A DNA stretch of 64,000 bases from Halichondria panicea (lineage: Eukaryota; Porifera; Demospongiae; Suberitida; Halichondriidae), in NCBI RefSeq assembly GCF_963675165.1, contig NC_087384.1, positions 4,147,182-4,211,181 of the forward strand, written 5' to 3'. The translations under genes and the position numbers were made by a program. Shown piece after piece: positions 38,601 through 56,043 of the stretch (its first letter is position 1; each line of letters begins with the position of its first letter). The notes under the pieces are model-generated. The model had not been told where the DNA came from, did not search any database, and saw nothing but the letters and a program-made list of their open reading frames with translations.

Positions 38601-39308
38601 AAGTATTGTAATTATATTATTCACGAATAGGACCTCGGGCTGCCAGCTAAACTAATCAACAGTCGATCAGCAATGTGATTATCCATGCATGTAACGTATA
38701 GCCTTAATTATATCATTATGCAGTGGATTACTTCTTGAGAGTATTAGATTTCTCGTGTCATGAAGCAAAGTGTTTTTGATTAGGATCTAGAGGTTTCTTT
38801 GAAGAGAGAGTGCTCACAGGATAATGAGGACCATCCTAGTCAGCAGTCAACTCCTCAGGGTGCAGATCTAGTGGCAACAATGAAAAAACAACTCAAGGTG
38901 AGTTAAATTGATAGTAACTGGAACATGTACCTTCAACGATATCCACTCCTTTAAATTTGTCACCTAGCTATAATAATAGCATAATGATAAGGCTATGTTG
39001 AGACTATAAAAACATGTGCATCATTTAATATGAAGTCTGCATGTACACTGTACACTAACGACTATACTGAAACAATTCACACACTAACATACATGCTCTA
39101 GACACAGCAACGTGTGAAGGAGAGAGTCCAGAGTCTGTATGAGGACAAGTGTCAAGAGGTGAAAACCCTGCAAGGAAAGATGAAACAACTTGCAAAGGTA
39201 ACGTGTTTTTCACAACAATAGTAACGCAAAATTGATGATCCCCTATACATTTTGTAGGAGCATCTGCTTTTGGAGAGGATGCTGCAGCAGGACAAACAAA
39301 CCACCTAG
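29640..39308 (+). CDS. ITPRID/KRAP-like protein (possible IP3-receptor-interacting), 14 exons, 1184 residues
   Basis: Exons: 29640-29667, 30088-30149, 31109-31670, 32055-32090, 32378-32450, 33948-35786, 36118-36181, 36486-36662, 37107-37238, 37811-38047, 38503-38586, 38784-38897, 39102-39197, 39258-39308; all phases close. Residues 1-860 are mostly disordered, serine/proline-rich and acidic (ALDSGFHDS near 310). About 465-490 reads DILSSLGFDDYDSSQLIPDRF, resembling the KRAP/TESPA1 IP3-receptor-binding core (LGF, acidic gap, IPxRF). Residues ~870-1184 are coiled coil, as in vertebrate ITPRID2 (~1260 residues). KRAP proteins tether and license IP3 receptors near actin. The assignment rests on the short motif plus overall layout; another large coiled-coil scaffold is the alternative. 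The 1.8-kb exon 33948-35786 is by far the longest. Confidence 0.6.
38429..38467. repeat. perfect 39-base hairpin
   Basis: Nineteen-base arms (CAAGTCATGCATGTACTAT and its complement) flank one base. It lies in an intron just upstream of exon 38503-38586. Confidence 0.8.
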
Positions 39309-39459
39309 ACCTAAGGCTATGACTCATAAAACTTTGACAGTGACCACCTAGACAATCCATAATAATGTCATAATTCATTTTAATATCACACGACCTTTAC
39401 CGTATTAAATAATTCTAATTAACGCAACATGTGTGTGTTGCCATGGATGCAAAGAACAA

Positions 39460-42390
39460 ATGGCTTCTTTGAGTAGAACTGGGGAGGACAGCAGTGCTAG
39501 TGCTAGTGCTAGTGAGCCACAGTGCATCAACTGGTCTGTTGAAAAAGTGGCAGAGTGGATAGAAAGTCTGGGATTCAAGGAATACAAGGTATGAAACTTT
39601 CCAGCACTTAATTACATAGGATTTGGAGGCTCTGTCCTAGATCCTATGCCCCGTCCGGAAATTGCTATTTACCTGAAATGTCCCGGGTTTTCAAGGTTGC
39701 TGCTCCTGAGCTGGGATAATACAGTCCAGCTTTGGCTTGAAAGCTTAAATCATGAGTTTCTTGCTCTATGCTGTCCATTTATCGCTACGATAAAAACATT
39801 GGTTAGAAAAGAGGTCCAGGATGATCATACTGAGCATGCGCAGAAAGCAACCACTAATAACAAATCTCCACCACTGTCTCCTAATTTTTTTGTCCCGAAC
39901 ATTTTTTCTTTAGAGGTTGGCACCTATGTAATTATTACTTAACACAATTGCAATGTACTCTGTGATCTAGCTATAGCGCTAACCATGAGTGCATATTCAT
40001 GCACTCCTGCGCTATCAAGTCACGTTAATTTTGTTTCCAAGTTATATTTGTTCAAATCATTCATTTAAACATTTGCGAATTTTGCGAGGGTTGATCAATT
40101 CGCAACAATAAAATCCGCAAAACCTACTAGTAAGTACACACGATCCTTGCCAGAACGCAATAGTTAGATCGCAAAGGGTCAAATTTTCTGCTGATTTGGC
40201 TCATTCGCAAAGGTTTTTCACCAGCAAAATATTCTAGTAATACGGTATGTAATTGATGCTCAAGTCATTAATTTTGTTTCAGGCTGTACAATCTTGATTG
40301 ATGTTCAAATAATTTTCAAGTCATCGTACAATTAATATTCTGTCAAGTCATTGTCTTATAATCATACGACTGTTATTGTCTTTTGTGCCATGTACAGCCT
40401 CGTTCCCAGCCTCGTTGTGTCTAAAATAACGCTAGGTAGAAAAATCGACCTGGGACCGAGGCTAGTACTGTACATTATTGTATTATACGTATGTGCATTT
40501 GAACTCAACATCTATACATGCTTTATTTGGTAGGGATGTATTCTCTCGAATGCTGTTTCTGGTCGCAGACTGATCTGGGTTGATGCATCCACTCTGCCTA
40601 GAATGGGGATCACTAACTGGAAGCACATTCAGGTACCTCTTTGCCATTCTATAATGGGAAATTTTATTACCTAGCTAGTTGCAATGGAACTGACTAACGT
40701 CACGTCACTCAGCCCTTGTTAGATCAATTGTCTGACAGATTGGCATAATCCTGAGCTGCTCTGCCCTCACTTCTTTGCTTGTTTCTAGCTATTATACTTT
40801 GCATTGCAGTTGTTGCCCGGTACTTGACAACAATTATACTGCAAACTGATCCCTCGGTGCACATGCGCAAGCGAGGTATACGGTAGTGTGTTTGTGTGTG
40901 TGTCTGTCTCCGGTCTGTCTGTGTAGACTGCTACAGCTGCTCGAGAATCAATGAAGTTCAAGTAAAAGTTTCTATAGGCTTCTAGTATTGTTTTCTTGGA
41001 TTTTACAATTCATGGATTTCAAAATAATGCTTTGTTCTCGAGTTATGCCTAGTTTTGCTTACTTGGAATGTCATTGCAGCCTTTTCAGAAGAGTGTGTAC
41101 TAGAGGACTTAGCTATCAGTAGTTGCAAGGCTCTGCTAGCTGACCGATAATGCAGCCATTAATTTTAGACTTTTGGCATCGATCGTTTAACAACAATCAT
41201 AGTCGATCCTTACCCACTCCTTGAGTTTCCTTGTGATTCTGGATTTTCCCCGCATGCAGTAAAATGAACCATGATATAATGTGTCACAGGCTCAGCTAGT
41301 GTGTATAAAACTTTATGTTGTGTAGCTTTGGCACCTCCAATGAGGCATCAGCACCCGCGGTGCTTTCATTTTACAAGTATCAATTAATTTTCACACGCAT
41401 GGCTGTATACGTTGAGATCAAATTCGAGTCCTATACTATAATATTATTATACCCGGTATTTTAATGAAGCGCCAGAGTGCCACAGTTTAAATCGTTTTCG
41501 GTGGTTATTTTACCAAAATAATTAGAACTCGCAGAAGTTCCCCTTGTTACATGTATCACTTTTAGTTAATGTATGAGCACTACAGCCCTCAAACTACATT
41601 CGATTCGCCAATATCTGGCAGGGACCGAGAAATAAGGAGAGAAGGGGGTGCCTAAGCCCCCCCTCAAATTTAATTTCAGTGCTGCTAGCTAGCTAGCTAC
41701 GCTTACTGTCTAATTGCAGCATGCAGTAGAAGAACTTTCGTTATGTGTACCGTATAGCGGGTAAGTTTCGTGGGGTAAAAAATTCGTTCAACTCGAGAAA
41801 TGGTAGTTTTCGTGAGTAAAAATTTCGTTTAGTCTCGTGGCTGCACGGCATTCCTACGTTCAGATAAGCCACGCCTACGATAAAATTTCGTGGAGGTCAG
41901 CCTGCCCACGAAAATAACGAATATTTTACCCCACGAAAATTACCCGCTATACGGTAATTGATCATGAAGGCCTCCAGTAAACAACGGTGATAAAAATTAA
42001 ATAATAATTGAATAGCCCTCCCCCTCCAATTAAAATTGCTTTTTCTCTGCCCCTGTGAGCTGTGAAATGATTTGTTGCGTGGGAAATATTAATTCGTATA
42101 AGTATTGCACTGTGGTTATAAATAAATACTCACTAGCTTTGATGTGCACTAAGTGGGTAACCATGCAATTAATTATTTGCAGTGCTTCATAATTGCACAC
42201 AACACAGTATAATGTGATTCTCCTGCAGTTTATTTCTTGCAAGGTGCGTGAGCTATTGGCTGTGGAGGAGCCATACTGGAACAAGTCAATCACTTTGCCA
42301 TACCGTTGTGAGATGGGTACGTTCCTGGAGAAGAAAAGTTTCACTGGACAGAGATCACAAAAACTGAAATTCACTGCCAGAACTTCTTAA
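39460..42390 (+). CDS. SAM-domain protein, SAMD15-like, three exons, 129 residues
   Basis: Exons: 39460-39588, 40534-40632, 42229-42390; all joins are phase 0. After a short serine/alanine-rich leader (three AGTGCT repeats in DNA), residues ~24-95 form a SAM domain: NWSVEKVAEWIESLGFKEYK, then LIWVDASTLPRMGITNWKHI, then VRELLAVEEPYWNKSI. The continuation SITLPYR and FLEKKS resembles the tail of SAMD15. SAM domains polymerise or bind other SAMs, and the SAMD15 role is not well defined. The gene starts only 150 bp after the ITPRID-like stop. Both introns are loaded with MITEs. The start at 39460 gives the open frame; two nearby upstream ATGs (39443, 39447) are out of frame. Confidence 0.7.
40070..40245. 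mobile_element. MITE of the TTTGCTGGTGAAAA family
   Basis: The right edge is TTTTCACCAGCAAAATATTC followed by TAGTAATACGG and TA. The interior shares ACACACGATCCTTGCCAGAACGC and GATCGCAAAGGGTCAAATTT with copies at 13775 and 59512. It is in SAMD15-like intron 1. The left end is indistinct. Confidence 0.6.
40396..40464. mobile_element. probable Mutator-like MITE, about 69 bp
   Basis: The left end AGCCTCGTTCCCAG and the right end CTGGGACCGAGGCTA are inverted repeats of the TAGCCTCG family. The flanking 9-mers GCCATGTAC and GTACTGTAC agree at only 6 of 9, so the target duplication is decayed or misplaced. Confidence 0.5.
41750..41954. mobile_element. CCGTATAGCGGGTAA MITE, 205 bp, TA duplication
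   Basis: The terminal inverted repeats are about 31 bp and nearly identical; the left one starts CCGTATAGCGGGTAAGTTTC. TA flanks both ends. It lies in SAMD15-like intron 2 and is the best-preserved member of the CCGTAT group in the window. Confidence 0.85.
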
Positions 42391-42604
42391 CAGATTGTTG
42401 CAATTGTCTTGTTATACATTTATATTTTGTATGTGGTGATGATTTGTTTACTCTAATATAGTTCTGTGGTGAATTAGTGGGAGCTCAGACATGATTTAGA
42501 GTAAACAACTTTCAATTAAAGCCCACTAATTTGTCGGGTACAGGTGCATGTGTGATCTGATAGCATAATTATTATTAATTGAGAGACAAAGTCTAGAGCT
42601 TGAA

Positions 42605-48788
<6,184 letters not shown>

Positions 48789-49458
48789 GATCACTTCAAT
48801 TTCTCTAAGACGCCATCGTTATTATAGGACTGATACTTATCATGTCTATCGTAATACCCTAATGAAAGTTTTCAATTTGAGTGCTATATACAATCATCGA
48901 TCATTAATTATCACTATAAACTTATAACAAAACACAGATCTCACACAGCATTGTAATTATGATTGTATACAATGCCATGACCATACAATTATTATTATGT
49001 ACATGTACATTGAAGTAGTGGCAATGGATGCATGGTACTATAACTATACTTGTGCTCGTTGCGCCTGCATATAATATTTGAAGATCACATAATCAGTTAA
49101 TTGGGAATCTTTTTGGTGCATGGCGCCTTTATTAGGATTTCCTATAATTATAATTATGCACAAATGAAAGACATGCATGCACAATAATTATGTGATGTCT
49201 TGAACATTCATGCCTACATTTGCAGGACATCAGTAACTCAATATAGACTATATATCAGGTGTTAGTTGTAAACTGTGTCTACTGTACTTTATGTATAACA
49301 GCTGTATTCTATATTTATCTACTCTTCTAAAATTTCCTTGAGTTATCGTTTTTGTATAAATACGTACCTGTGTATGTTTATCATGAATCAGAGTTCTTTA
49401 TTATTTATTCAAGTCCATCCATGATATCACACACAACAGGTATTATATAACTATTGTA

Positions 49459-49526
49459 TGATCAGAAGCCGCGGCGCTACTAAATGCTTCTAGAGGAGGC
49501 TACTATTTAAGAGCGGCCTCTGATCA
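49459..49526. repeat. 68-bp foldback element
   Basis: Fourteen-base ends TGATCAGAAGCCGC and GCGGCCTCTGATCA are inverted repeats with one mismatch. No target duplication was found. The interior contains a GGAGGCTA motif as in the Mutator-like family. Confidence 0.6.
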
Positions 49527-50661
49527 ATACATTTGTTGCCCAGTGAGTGGGCAGATCAAAGCAATCCAGTGCTCTGTATATTGCACTGCATTATATAATG
49601 GCATAATGCACTGGGATTATATGCACTTGCACTGTGTGTAAATGCAGTAGATTTTGAGAAAGAAATCTACTTTTGAGACCTAAGAATTTGAGACCTGTAA
49701 GAAAATCAACTATAATTCACTAAAATTCCACTCAAAACACTTATTAGGGAAAAAATTGACGAATTTGACGTCATTGGGCAACAAGTTAGTTATTTCACTC
49801 GTGCTGGGCAATAACTAATACATAATGGTAAGGTACTTATAGCATTGTGGGAAAATAACTTGACCATGTGCATGCATGTCGCGTATATAGGTTTAGAAAT
49901 AGGTCACACGTATATACAGGTAGGTCATGCAGGAATAGTTTGTGGGATGGAATTCGGGGGAAAGAATAATAATTATCGAATCAGTATATAAAAATAACTG
50001 TTGTATATACCCCTTTCCCGTTCAATCGCACAATCTGGAACAACCTGGAACAGTTCCGTCACTTTAGTTCTTTAGTTTCTGCATCTGATCCCAACCCACC
50101 AAATTAGCTTGATGTTATCGCCACCCCCAATGAAGTGGCTATGGCTTGTAGAGATGGGCGTGGGTCAATGGCTGTGCACAAACTAACCATCGATTTTATG
50201 CCTTGCTGCTGCCTCGATGGAAGTATGTGTGGCCTTTAAAAGCTGCACTTTGGTCAACTAAGCTGCTTAGCAAGCATGTAGACTATTGTAGAGCTTGTGT
50301 CCACTTGTGAAGTGCCTGTGTACACAAATGGCTTGCTGCTTCCTCTTCGAAAATATTCTATGGCTACCAAGATAGTCCAGAGGGTCTACCAATGGATACT
50401 ACTCAGTCCTACATGCTGTATAGCTTGTTTTAAACTTTTTTTTTTTTTTTTAAGTGTCCTAATTGAACAGCTCAGCACAACTTCAAAGGATAATCGCATT
50501 CATGATACTATCCAATCTGCCACAGAATCCAATATCATGCAACATTCACAAGTTGATAGCACGCTCCCTCCCAGATTGTTGTTGTAAAATTTACAACAAT
50601 TTGAACAGTAAAGGGATACAGTGGAACACCAGAACATTTCTCTGTTACAATAAGATATATA

Positions 50662-50879
50662 CCGTATAGCGCAAAATTTTTGAGGGGCTTAATGAGCAAT
50701 CCTACACAAAAATGTTAAGCCCACGAAAATTATTCTTTAATTAGAATTATGTGCTATAACAATTAAAGGTGCATGTGGCTTCCGGTAAAACAGTCAACCC
50801 ACAAAATGTACTCATAACATATTGCTTTTAGAGGCCATTCCACGAACTTTAAGTGCCTCGAAAATTTCGCGCTATACGG
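50662..50879. mobile_element. CCGTATAGCGC MITE, 218 bp, TA duplication
   Basis: The left end CCGTATAGCGCAAAATTT and the right end (reverse complement CCGTATAGCGCGAAATTT) are inverted repeats flanked by TA. The interior matches the decayed copy at 3724-3885. Confidence 0.85.
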
Positions 50880-51700
50880 TATAATTATAGAACCTAGAGT
50901 GTTTCGTTCCCAAAACAACCAGTTTAAACGAATGATCACGATACTCAACTTTAAAACCATCAAACTTTCCACTCTACAACGGCAAACACACGTGACTCAA
51001 AATCACACACCGCAAGCCAGCTGCAACATATGTGGACAGTGACACAAGCATGCAACTCTGAAACAGCTACTCGGAAAAATAGTTTAAATCACCAACTTCT
51101 TCAGATTGTATCTTGAAGACAATGCCGTATAGACTATATGTCTTGTATATGCCTTACTAAACTCACCCCCTTCCTAGTATAATATACTATAGAACCTGGA
51201 CGAGGGCATGAGAAAGAGTAATAATGTTTCCAACAGTCCAAACATAACTCAGACACAATTTATAGTTAGGTTTCGGCTTATAGCTGCATGTATAGTTAGC
51301 CAGCCTGAGGGAATGTAGTGGTTGACTAATAAGCACCGAGGCACAGCCGAGTACTTTCGGTTCACTTTGTGCACATTTAAGAAATGGTAAAATGCAAAGA
51401 ATTGTGGAAGATCGCATAAAATTACATCTATAGTTCATTAAGGTTATAGCTGGAAGTGAAACTGATACTGAAATTTTATTATGACAAACTTTACAGAGCA
51501 AACATATAACAATTGATCAGATAAGCAAGCGAGAAGAAGATGCCAAACAATGCACACTGTACTGCATGTGACAGTCAATGTATACTATAACAATAATTAT
51601 AATTATATGGTGCATACAGACAGTGTCCATATATAAGCATTTGAATTTTAACAGATAGGGCATAGCAAATTCAAAAAGCTGAAATTGAGCTATATCGGTA

Positions 51701-53524
51701 ATGGCAACTGTAAATCTACCAACAGAAACTACAAGATTGCTCCGTCTTCAGGCTGTTTCAAGGTATCGTTCTCTGACAAAATTACTGCTGAAAAGTGTAT
51801 GTGTTTGGTCTCCATCTGTGACCCTAATATTAGCTTGGACTTTTGTAGTTGGTGGCATATTTGAAGGGGCCAACAGTGCTACACGTGTTTCCATCAAAGG
51901 AGTAGAAGACAGTGCAATAATTATAAACAGGCCCCTATACTTATTGATTGGAGTATACGGCCTTCTTGCTATAGCCAATGTGTTTTACCCCCTGGGTGGT
52001 CTGCTAGCAGATGTATGGTGTGGGCGATATCGAATGATTGTAACCAGTCTCTTTTTTCTTTGGTTGTGTCTGGCCCTCATGACTGTAGTGGCAATAGTGC
52101 ATGTATCAACCAATGGAACCACTACAACAATCGTTGACGGAATTATTTTTGTTCTGTCATTTGTGATGTATGTGCCAGCTTTTGCGGGATATGCTTCGAA
52201 CATAGTTCAATTCGGATTCGACCAGCTTCATGACGAGCCTAGTCAGTCACTGGGAATGTTTGTGCACTGGCTTACTTGGGCAGAAAATTTGGGAATCACT
52301 TCAGTTCGCATATTCAATACAGTGGTGCAATGCACAGAGGGAGACAAGAGCATAGGACAAACAATGCGTGTAGCCCTTTACTTTTCTCCGACGGCTTTCC
52401 TAATAATTCTTTCAGTTTTACTAGTGATTACTCCATTTACTCGCCGCTACTTTTACATAGAGTATATTCACAAGAACCCATACAAACTGATTATCAATAT
52501 TCTGAACTTTACCCGAAAAAACAAATATCCAGTGCGTGCACCAAGTGCATTTGTGTACACTTACCACAGAAAGCCATCGAGAATTGATTATGCCAAAGAG
52601 GTCTATGGTGGTCCATTCACTAACTCCGATGTAGATGATGTTAAAACATTTCTACGTGTCCTACTTGTGCTATTTGCCCTAGGGCCTATTTATATAATCA
52701 ACGCTTCAACTTCACCCACACTATTCACTCTCTTTGAACTTCATACCGGCATGGCAACCGCAGTTAATAACTCCACTTGCACAGCAAGATGGATTCTCTT
52801 GGAAAGTGGATGTCTTTCTAATTTCCTCACACTCATCTTTACACCTGTGTATATCTGGATAGTATATTCTGTGATGCGAAACAGGGTACCGAAAATTCTT
52901 ACCCGAATAGGCATATCAGCTGTCCTGTTTATACTGCCTGCAGCTAGTATGCTAGTGATTGATCTGATAGGACACGTCACGAGGCATAACAATGGAGAGA
53001 AGAATACGACCTGCTTGTTTTTTCAAAAAAGAGATGACATTGACTCTTTGCACATGAGCTGGTGGGTACAAATAATACCAAATCTTTTATTGGACATTGC
53101 CCCTACAATTTTTCGAGCTACAATTCTTGAATTCATATCAGCTCAGGGACCACACACAATGAAAGGTGTACTTGTCGGCCTACTATATGCAATCAGAGGA
53201 TTCTACCAACTTATAAGTGCTGCCTTCGTATATCCATTTAGTGTTTATTCGTGGAAAAATATTGCTCAGGTATCTCCCATTTTCAGTTGTGAATTGGGCT
53301 ACTTCTTGGTGACAATAGGATTAGCTCTGGTGGGTGTGATTTGTTTCATAGTCAGTGCCTGTAGGTACAAGTACAGAGTACGTGGAGAGGAAGGGTTTTC
53401 CCAGAGTGACGTGGAGGAGGTATTTGAGCGACGAATCAGACAAGAGCAAGAGTACCTCAGTGAATTCAGTTCGCAGGAGCTGTCAGCTTACCAAGAGGAG
53501 GATGTGGCTACCAACGAAGACTGA
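51701..53524 (+). CDS. POT-like MFS transporter, copy 1, intronless, 607 residues
   Basis: A single open frame with about 12 hydrophobic spans. The GGLLADVWCGRYR loop after the second span and the NIVQFGFDQLHDEPSQS segment leading into a conserved HWLTWAENLG match the proton-coupled oligopeptide transporter family (POT/SLC15). The E-x-x-E-R motif of typical first helices is not present: TM1 reads AWTFVVGGIFEGAN. Proton coupling may differ, and the substrate is unknown. The cytosolic tail (YKYRVRGEEGFSQSDVEEVF) is acidic and almost the same in copy 2. The start is fixed by alignment with copy 2. Unlike its neighbours it has no introns, suggesting an expanded or retro-derived family. Confidence 0.75.
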   Translation: MATVNLPTETTRLLRLQAVSRYRSLTKLLLKSVCVWSPSVTLILAWTFVVGGIFEGANSATRVSIKGVEDSAIIINRPLYLLIGVYGLLAIANVFYPLGGLLADVWCGRYRMIVTSLFFLWLCLALMTVVAIVHVSTNGTTTTIVDGIIFVLSFVMYVPAFAGYASNIVQFGFDQLHDEPSQSLGMFVHWLTWAENLGITSVRIFNTVVQCTEGDKSIGQTMRVALYFSPTAFLIILSVLLVITPFTRRYFYIEYIHKNPYKLIINILNFTRKNKYPVRAPSAFVYTYHRKPSRIDYAKEVYGGPFTNSDVDDVKTFLRVLLVLFALGPIYIINASTSPTLFTLFELHTGMATAVNNSTCTARWILLESGCLSNFLTLIFTPVYIWIVYSVMRNRVPKILTRIGISAVLFILPAASMLVIDLIGHVTRHNNGEKNTTCLFFQKRDDIDSLHMSWWVQIIPNLLLDIAPTIFRATILEFISAQGPHTMKGVLVGLLYAIRGFYQLISAAFVYPFSVYSWKNIAQVSPIFSCELGYFLVTIGLALVGVICFIVSACRYKYRVRGEEGFSQSDVEEVFERRIRQEQEYLSEFSSQELSAYQEEDVATNED

Positions 53525-54210
53525 ATTCAGGAGGCCACAAGAAACGAATTATCATTTATATAGTGACACATGTATAAATTTAGACTTCTTATATATTATC
53601 ACAGGTATTCTTATAGCACTGAAAAAATCCAGGAGGTACATGTATCTAGATTCCTCAACATTCAAAGTAGGCTCGTTTCAACGTCGAGTTTTCTTTATTT
53701 GTAACGCTAAGTCAAAAGAGAAAAATCGGCCTTGGAACAAGAAATATACGATTTGATTTTTGAACTATACCTGCATGAAAATACAGACTCATTTTTACAA
53801 TACATAATTTATTGTACTTGATGCAGAGTTGTTAATCTACCTTAATTATGTCCAGCTCAGCATGCAAGAATACTACAGAATTCTAATACTTGTTGCCAGG
53901 CTGCTTTATGACCCGTGTGCATGCTATAAAGGCAGAGCGGCTACAATCAATGCAATCATGCCTTTCGTATTGTGGTTGAATCGTGGCTAGCATGTAATGT
54001 AAACTATAATTCAGTTATCTATAGCATTATACTTTAACCCTGATTTACATGCATGCATGTATGCAATTAGTCAAACTCAAAAGAGTTGAAAGTTTTGATA
54101 CATTACGAAACAGATACAATGTAGTAATTCCCTCGTTCTATATAAGCAACTGTTTGCAACACACAGTGACTTTACTTAGTAGAGAATACCGAAAACTTAA
54201 CTTCAGATGC
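53525..54210. other. spacer between POT copies
   Basis: About 690 bp, containing the 3' UTR of copy 1 and the promoter of copy 2. The frame of copy 2 stays open upstream to 54049, but those 54 codons have no match in copy 1 and are taken as untranslated. No other feature was seen. Confidence 0.5.
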
Positions 54211-56043
54211 ATGGCTACTGTAAATAGACTACCATCAGAAACTACAAAATTGCTACACCTTCAGACTGTTTCAAGGTATAGACTAACTCCCTCTAGATCT
54301 AAACTGTCGCTCAAAAGTGTGTGCAAATGGTCTCCAGCTGTGGGTCTAATATTTGCTTGGACTTTCGTGATTGGTGTCATGTACAAAGGGGCTGACATTG
54401 TCACACGTGTTATCACCGAAGGACTGGAAGACATTGGAGTATTAAAAATAAACAGTACGGTGGACTTATTAATCGCAATTTATGGTTTGCTTGCTATAGT
54501 CAACATGTTCTACCCCCTGGGTGGACTGCTGGCAGACGTATGGTGTGGACGGTATCGAATGGTTGCCACCAGTATATTTTTTCTTTGGTTGTGTCTGGCC
54601 CTTGTGACTGTGTTCGCAATAGTGCATGTATCAACCAATGGAACCACTACAAAAATCGTTCAAGTAGTTTTCCTTGCTCTGTCATTTGTCATGTTTATAC
54701 CAGCTTATGCAGGTTACACATCAAACATAGTTCAACTAGGGTTCGATCAGCTTCATGACGAGCCTAGTCAGTCACTGGGAATGTTTGTGCACTGGCTCAC
54801 TTGGGCAGAGAATTTGGGAATCACTTTAGTTCGCATCTTCAATACAGTGGTGCAATGCACAGAGGGAGACAAGAGCATAGGACAAACAATGCGTGTAGCC
54901 TTTTATTTATGTCCGACGGCTTTCCTAATAATTTTCTCAGTCGTATTAGTGATTACTTTGCTCACCCACCGCTACTTTTACAAGGAGCAAATTCACAAGA
55001 ACCCATACAAGCTAATCCTCAATATTCTGAACTTTACTCGAAAAAACAAATATCCAGTACGTGCACCGAGTGCATTTGTGTACACTTATCACAGAAAGCC
55101 ATCAAGAATTGATTATGCCAAAGAGGTCTATGGTGGTCCATTCACTAACTCCGATGTAGATGATGTTAAAACATTTCTTCGTGTCCTACTTGTACTATTT
55201 GCCCTAGGTCCTATTAATATAATCTATACTTCAACTTCATACACACTATTCCCTCTCTTTGAACTTCACACCGGCATGGCAATAGCCTCTAGTAACTCCA
55301 CCTGCACAGCAAGATGGATTCTCTTGGAAAGTGGGTCTCTTTCTAATTTGATCACACAGATTTTTATGCCCGTTTACATCTGGGTAGTGTATACTGTGAT
55401 GCGAAACAGGGTACCCAAGATTCTCACCCGAATAGGCATATCGGCCGTTTTCTATACACTGTCTGTGGCTAGCATGTTAGTGATTGATCTGATAGGACAT
55501 GTCACAAGGTATATTAATGAAGAACAGAATACCATCTGCTTGTTTTTTCAAAAGAGAGATGACATTGACTCTTTGCACATGAGCTGGTGGGTACAAATAA
55601 TACCAAATCTTTTATTGGACATTGCCCCTATTATTTTGCTAGCCACAACTCTTGAATTCATATCAGCTCAGGGACCACACACAATGAAAGGTGTACTTGT
55701 CGGCCTACTATATGCAATCAGAGGATTCTACCAACTTATCAGTGCTGCCTTCGTATATCCATTTAGTGTCTATTCATGGAGAAAAATTGCTCAGGAGTCT
55801 ACCATTGTTAGTTGCGAATTTGGTTACTTCTTGGTGACGCTGGCATTAGCTCTGGGAGGTGTGGTTTGTTTCGTAGTCAGTGCCTGCAGGTACAAGTATA
55901 GAGTACGTGGAGAGGAAGGGTTTTCCCAGAGTGACGTGGAGGAGGTATTTGAGCGACGAATCAGGCAAGAACAGGAGTACCTGAGGGCATTCAGTCAACT
56001 GGAGCTGTCAGCTTCTTGTCAGGAAGAGGAGATGGCAGACTGA
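54211..56043 (+). CDS. POT-like MFS transporter, copy 2, intronless, 610 residues
   Basis: Tandem paralogue of 51701-53524, same strand, 690 bp downstream. The start is set at 54211 because MATVN-LPSETTKLL aligns with the copy 1 start; an upstream ATG at 54049 opens the same frame but is not supported by the paralogue. It shares the GGLLADVWCGRYR loop, the FDQLHDEPSQSLGMFVHW block and the acidic tail. Some blocks (for example 55590-55740 against 53063-53215) are almost identical in DNA while others, such as TM1 and the loop before NSTCTARW, differ clearly. That mosaic suggests gene conversion. It probably shares the unknown substrate class of copy 1. Confidence 0.75.
   Translation: MATVNRLPSETTKLLHLQTVSRYRLTPSRSKLSLKSVCKWSPAVGLIFAWTFVIGVMYKGADIVTRVITEGLEDIGVLKINSTVDLLIAIYGLLAIVNMFYPLGGLLADVWCGRYRMVATSIFFLWLCLALVTVFAIVHVSTNGTTTKIVQVVFLALSFVMFIPAYAGYTSNIVQLGFDQLHDEPSQSLGMFVHWLTWAENLGITLVRIFNTVVQCTEGDKSIGQTMRVAFYLCPTAFLIIFSVVLVITLLTHRYFYKEQIHKNPYKLILNILNFTRKNKYPVRAPSAFVYTYHRKPSRIDYAKEVYGGPFTNSDVDDVKTFLRVLLVLFALGPINIIYTSTSYTLFPLFELHTGMAIASSNSTCTARWILLESGSLSNLITQIFMPVYIWVVYTVMRNRVPKILTRIGISAVFYTLSVASMLVIDLIGHVTRYINEEQNTICLFFQKRDDIDSLHMSWWVQIIPNLLLDIAPIILLATTLEFISAQGPHTMKGVLVGLLYAIRGFYQLISAAFVYPFSVYSWRKIAQESTIVSCEFGYFLVTLALALGGVVCFVVSACRYKYRVRGEEGFSQSDVEEVFERRIRQEQEYLRAFSQLELSASCQEEEMAD

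Larger units (their letters stand above)
48789..51700. other. long gene-poor spacer
   Basis: Nearly 3 kb without a supportable gene, between KDM2 and the first POT-like gene. It holds an inverted-repeat element at 49459-49526, a T-run at 50438-50452 and the CCGTAT MITE at 50662-50879. The spacer should contain the KDM2 3' UTR and the POT promoter; no clear core promoter motif was seen. Confidence 0.5.

Noticed and set aside
54049-54210. Upstream start giving POT copy 2 an extra 54 residues
   Set aside because: The extension has no match in copy 1, is not hydrophobic like a membrane segment or signal, and the MATVN start aligns exactly with copy 1.
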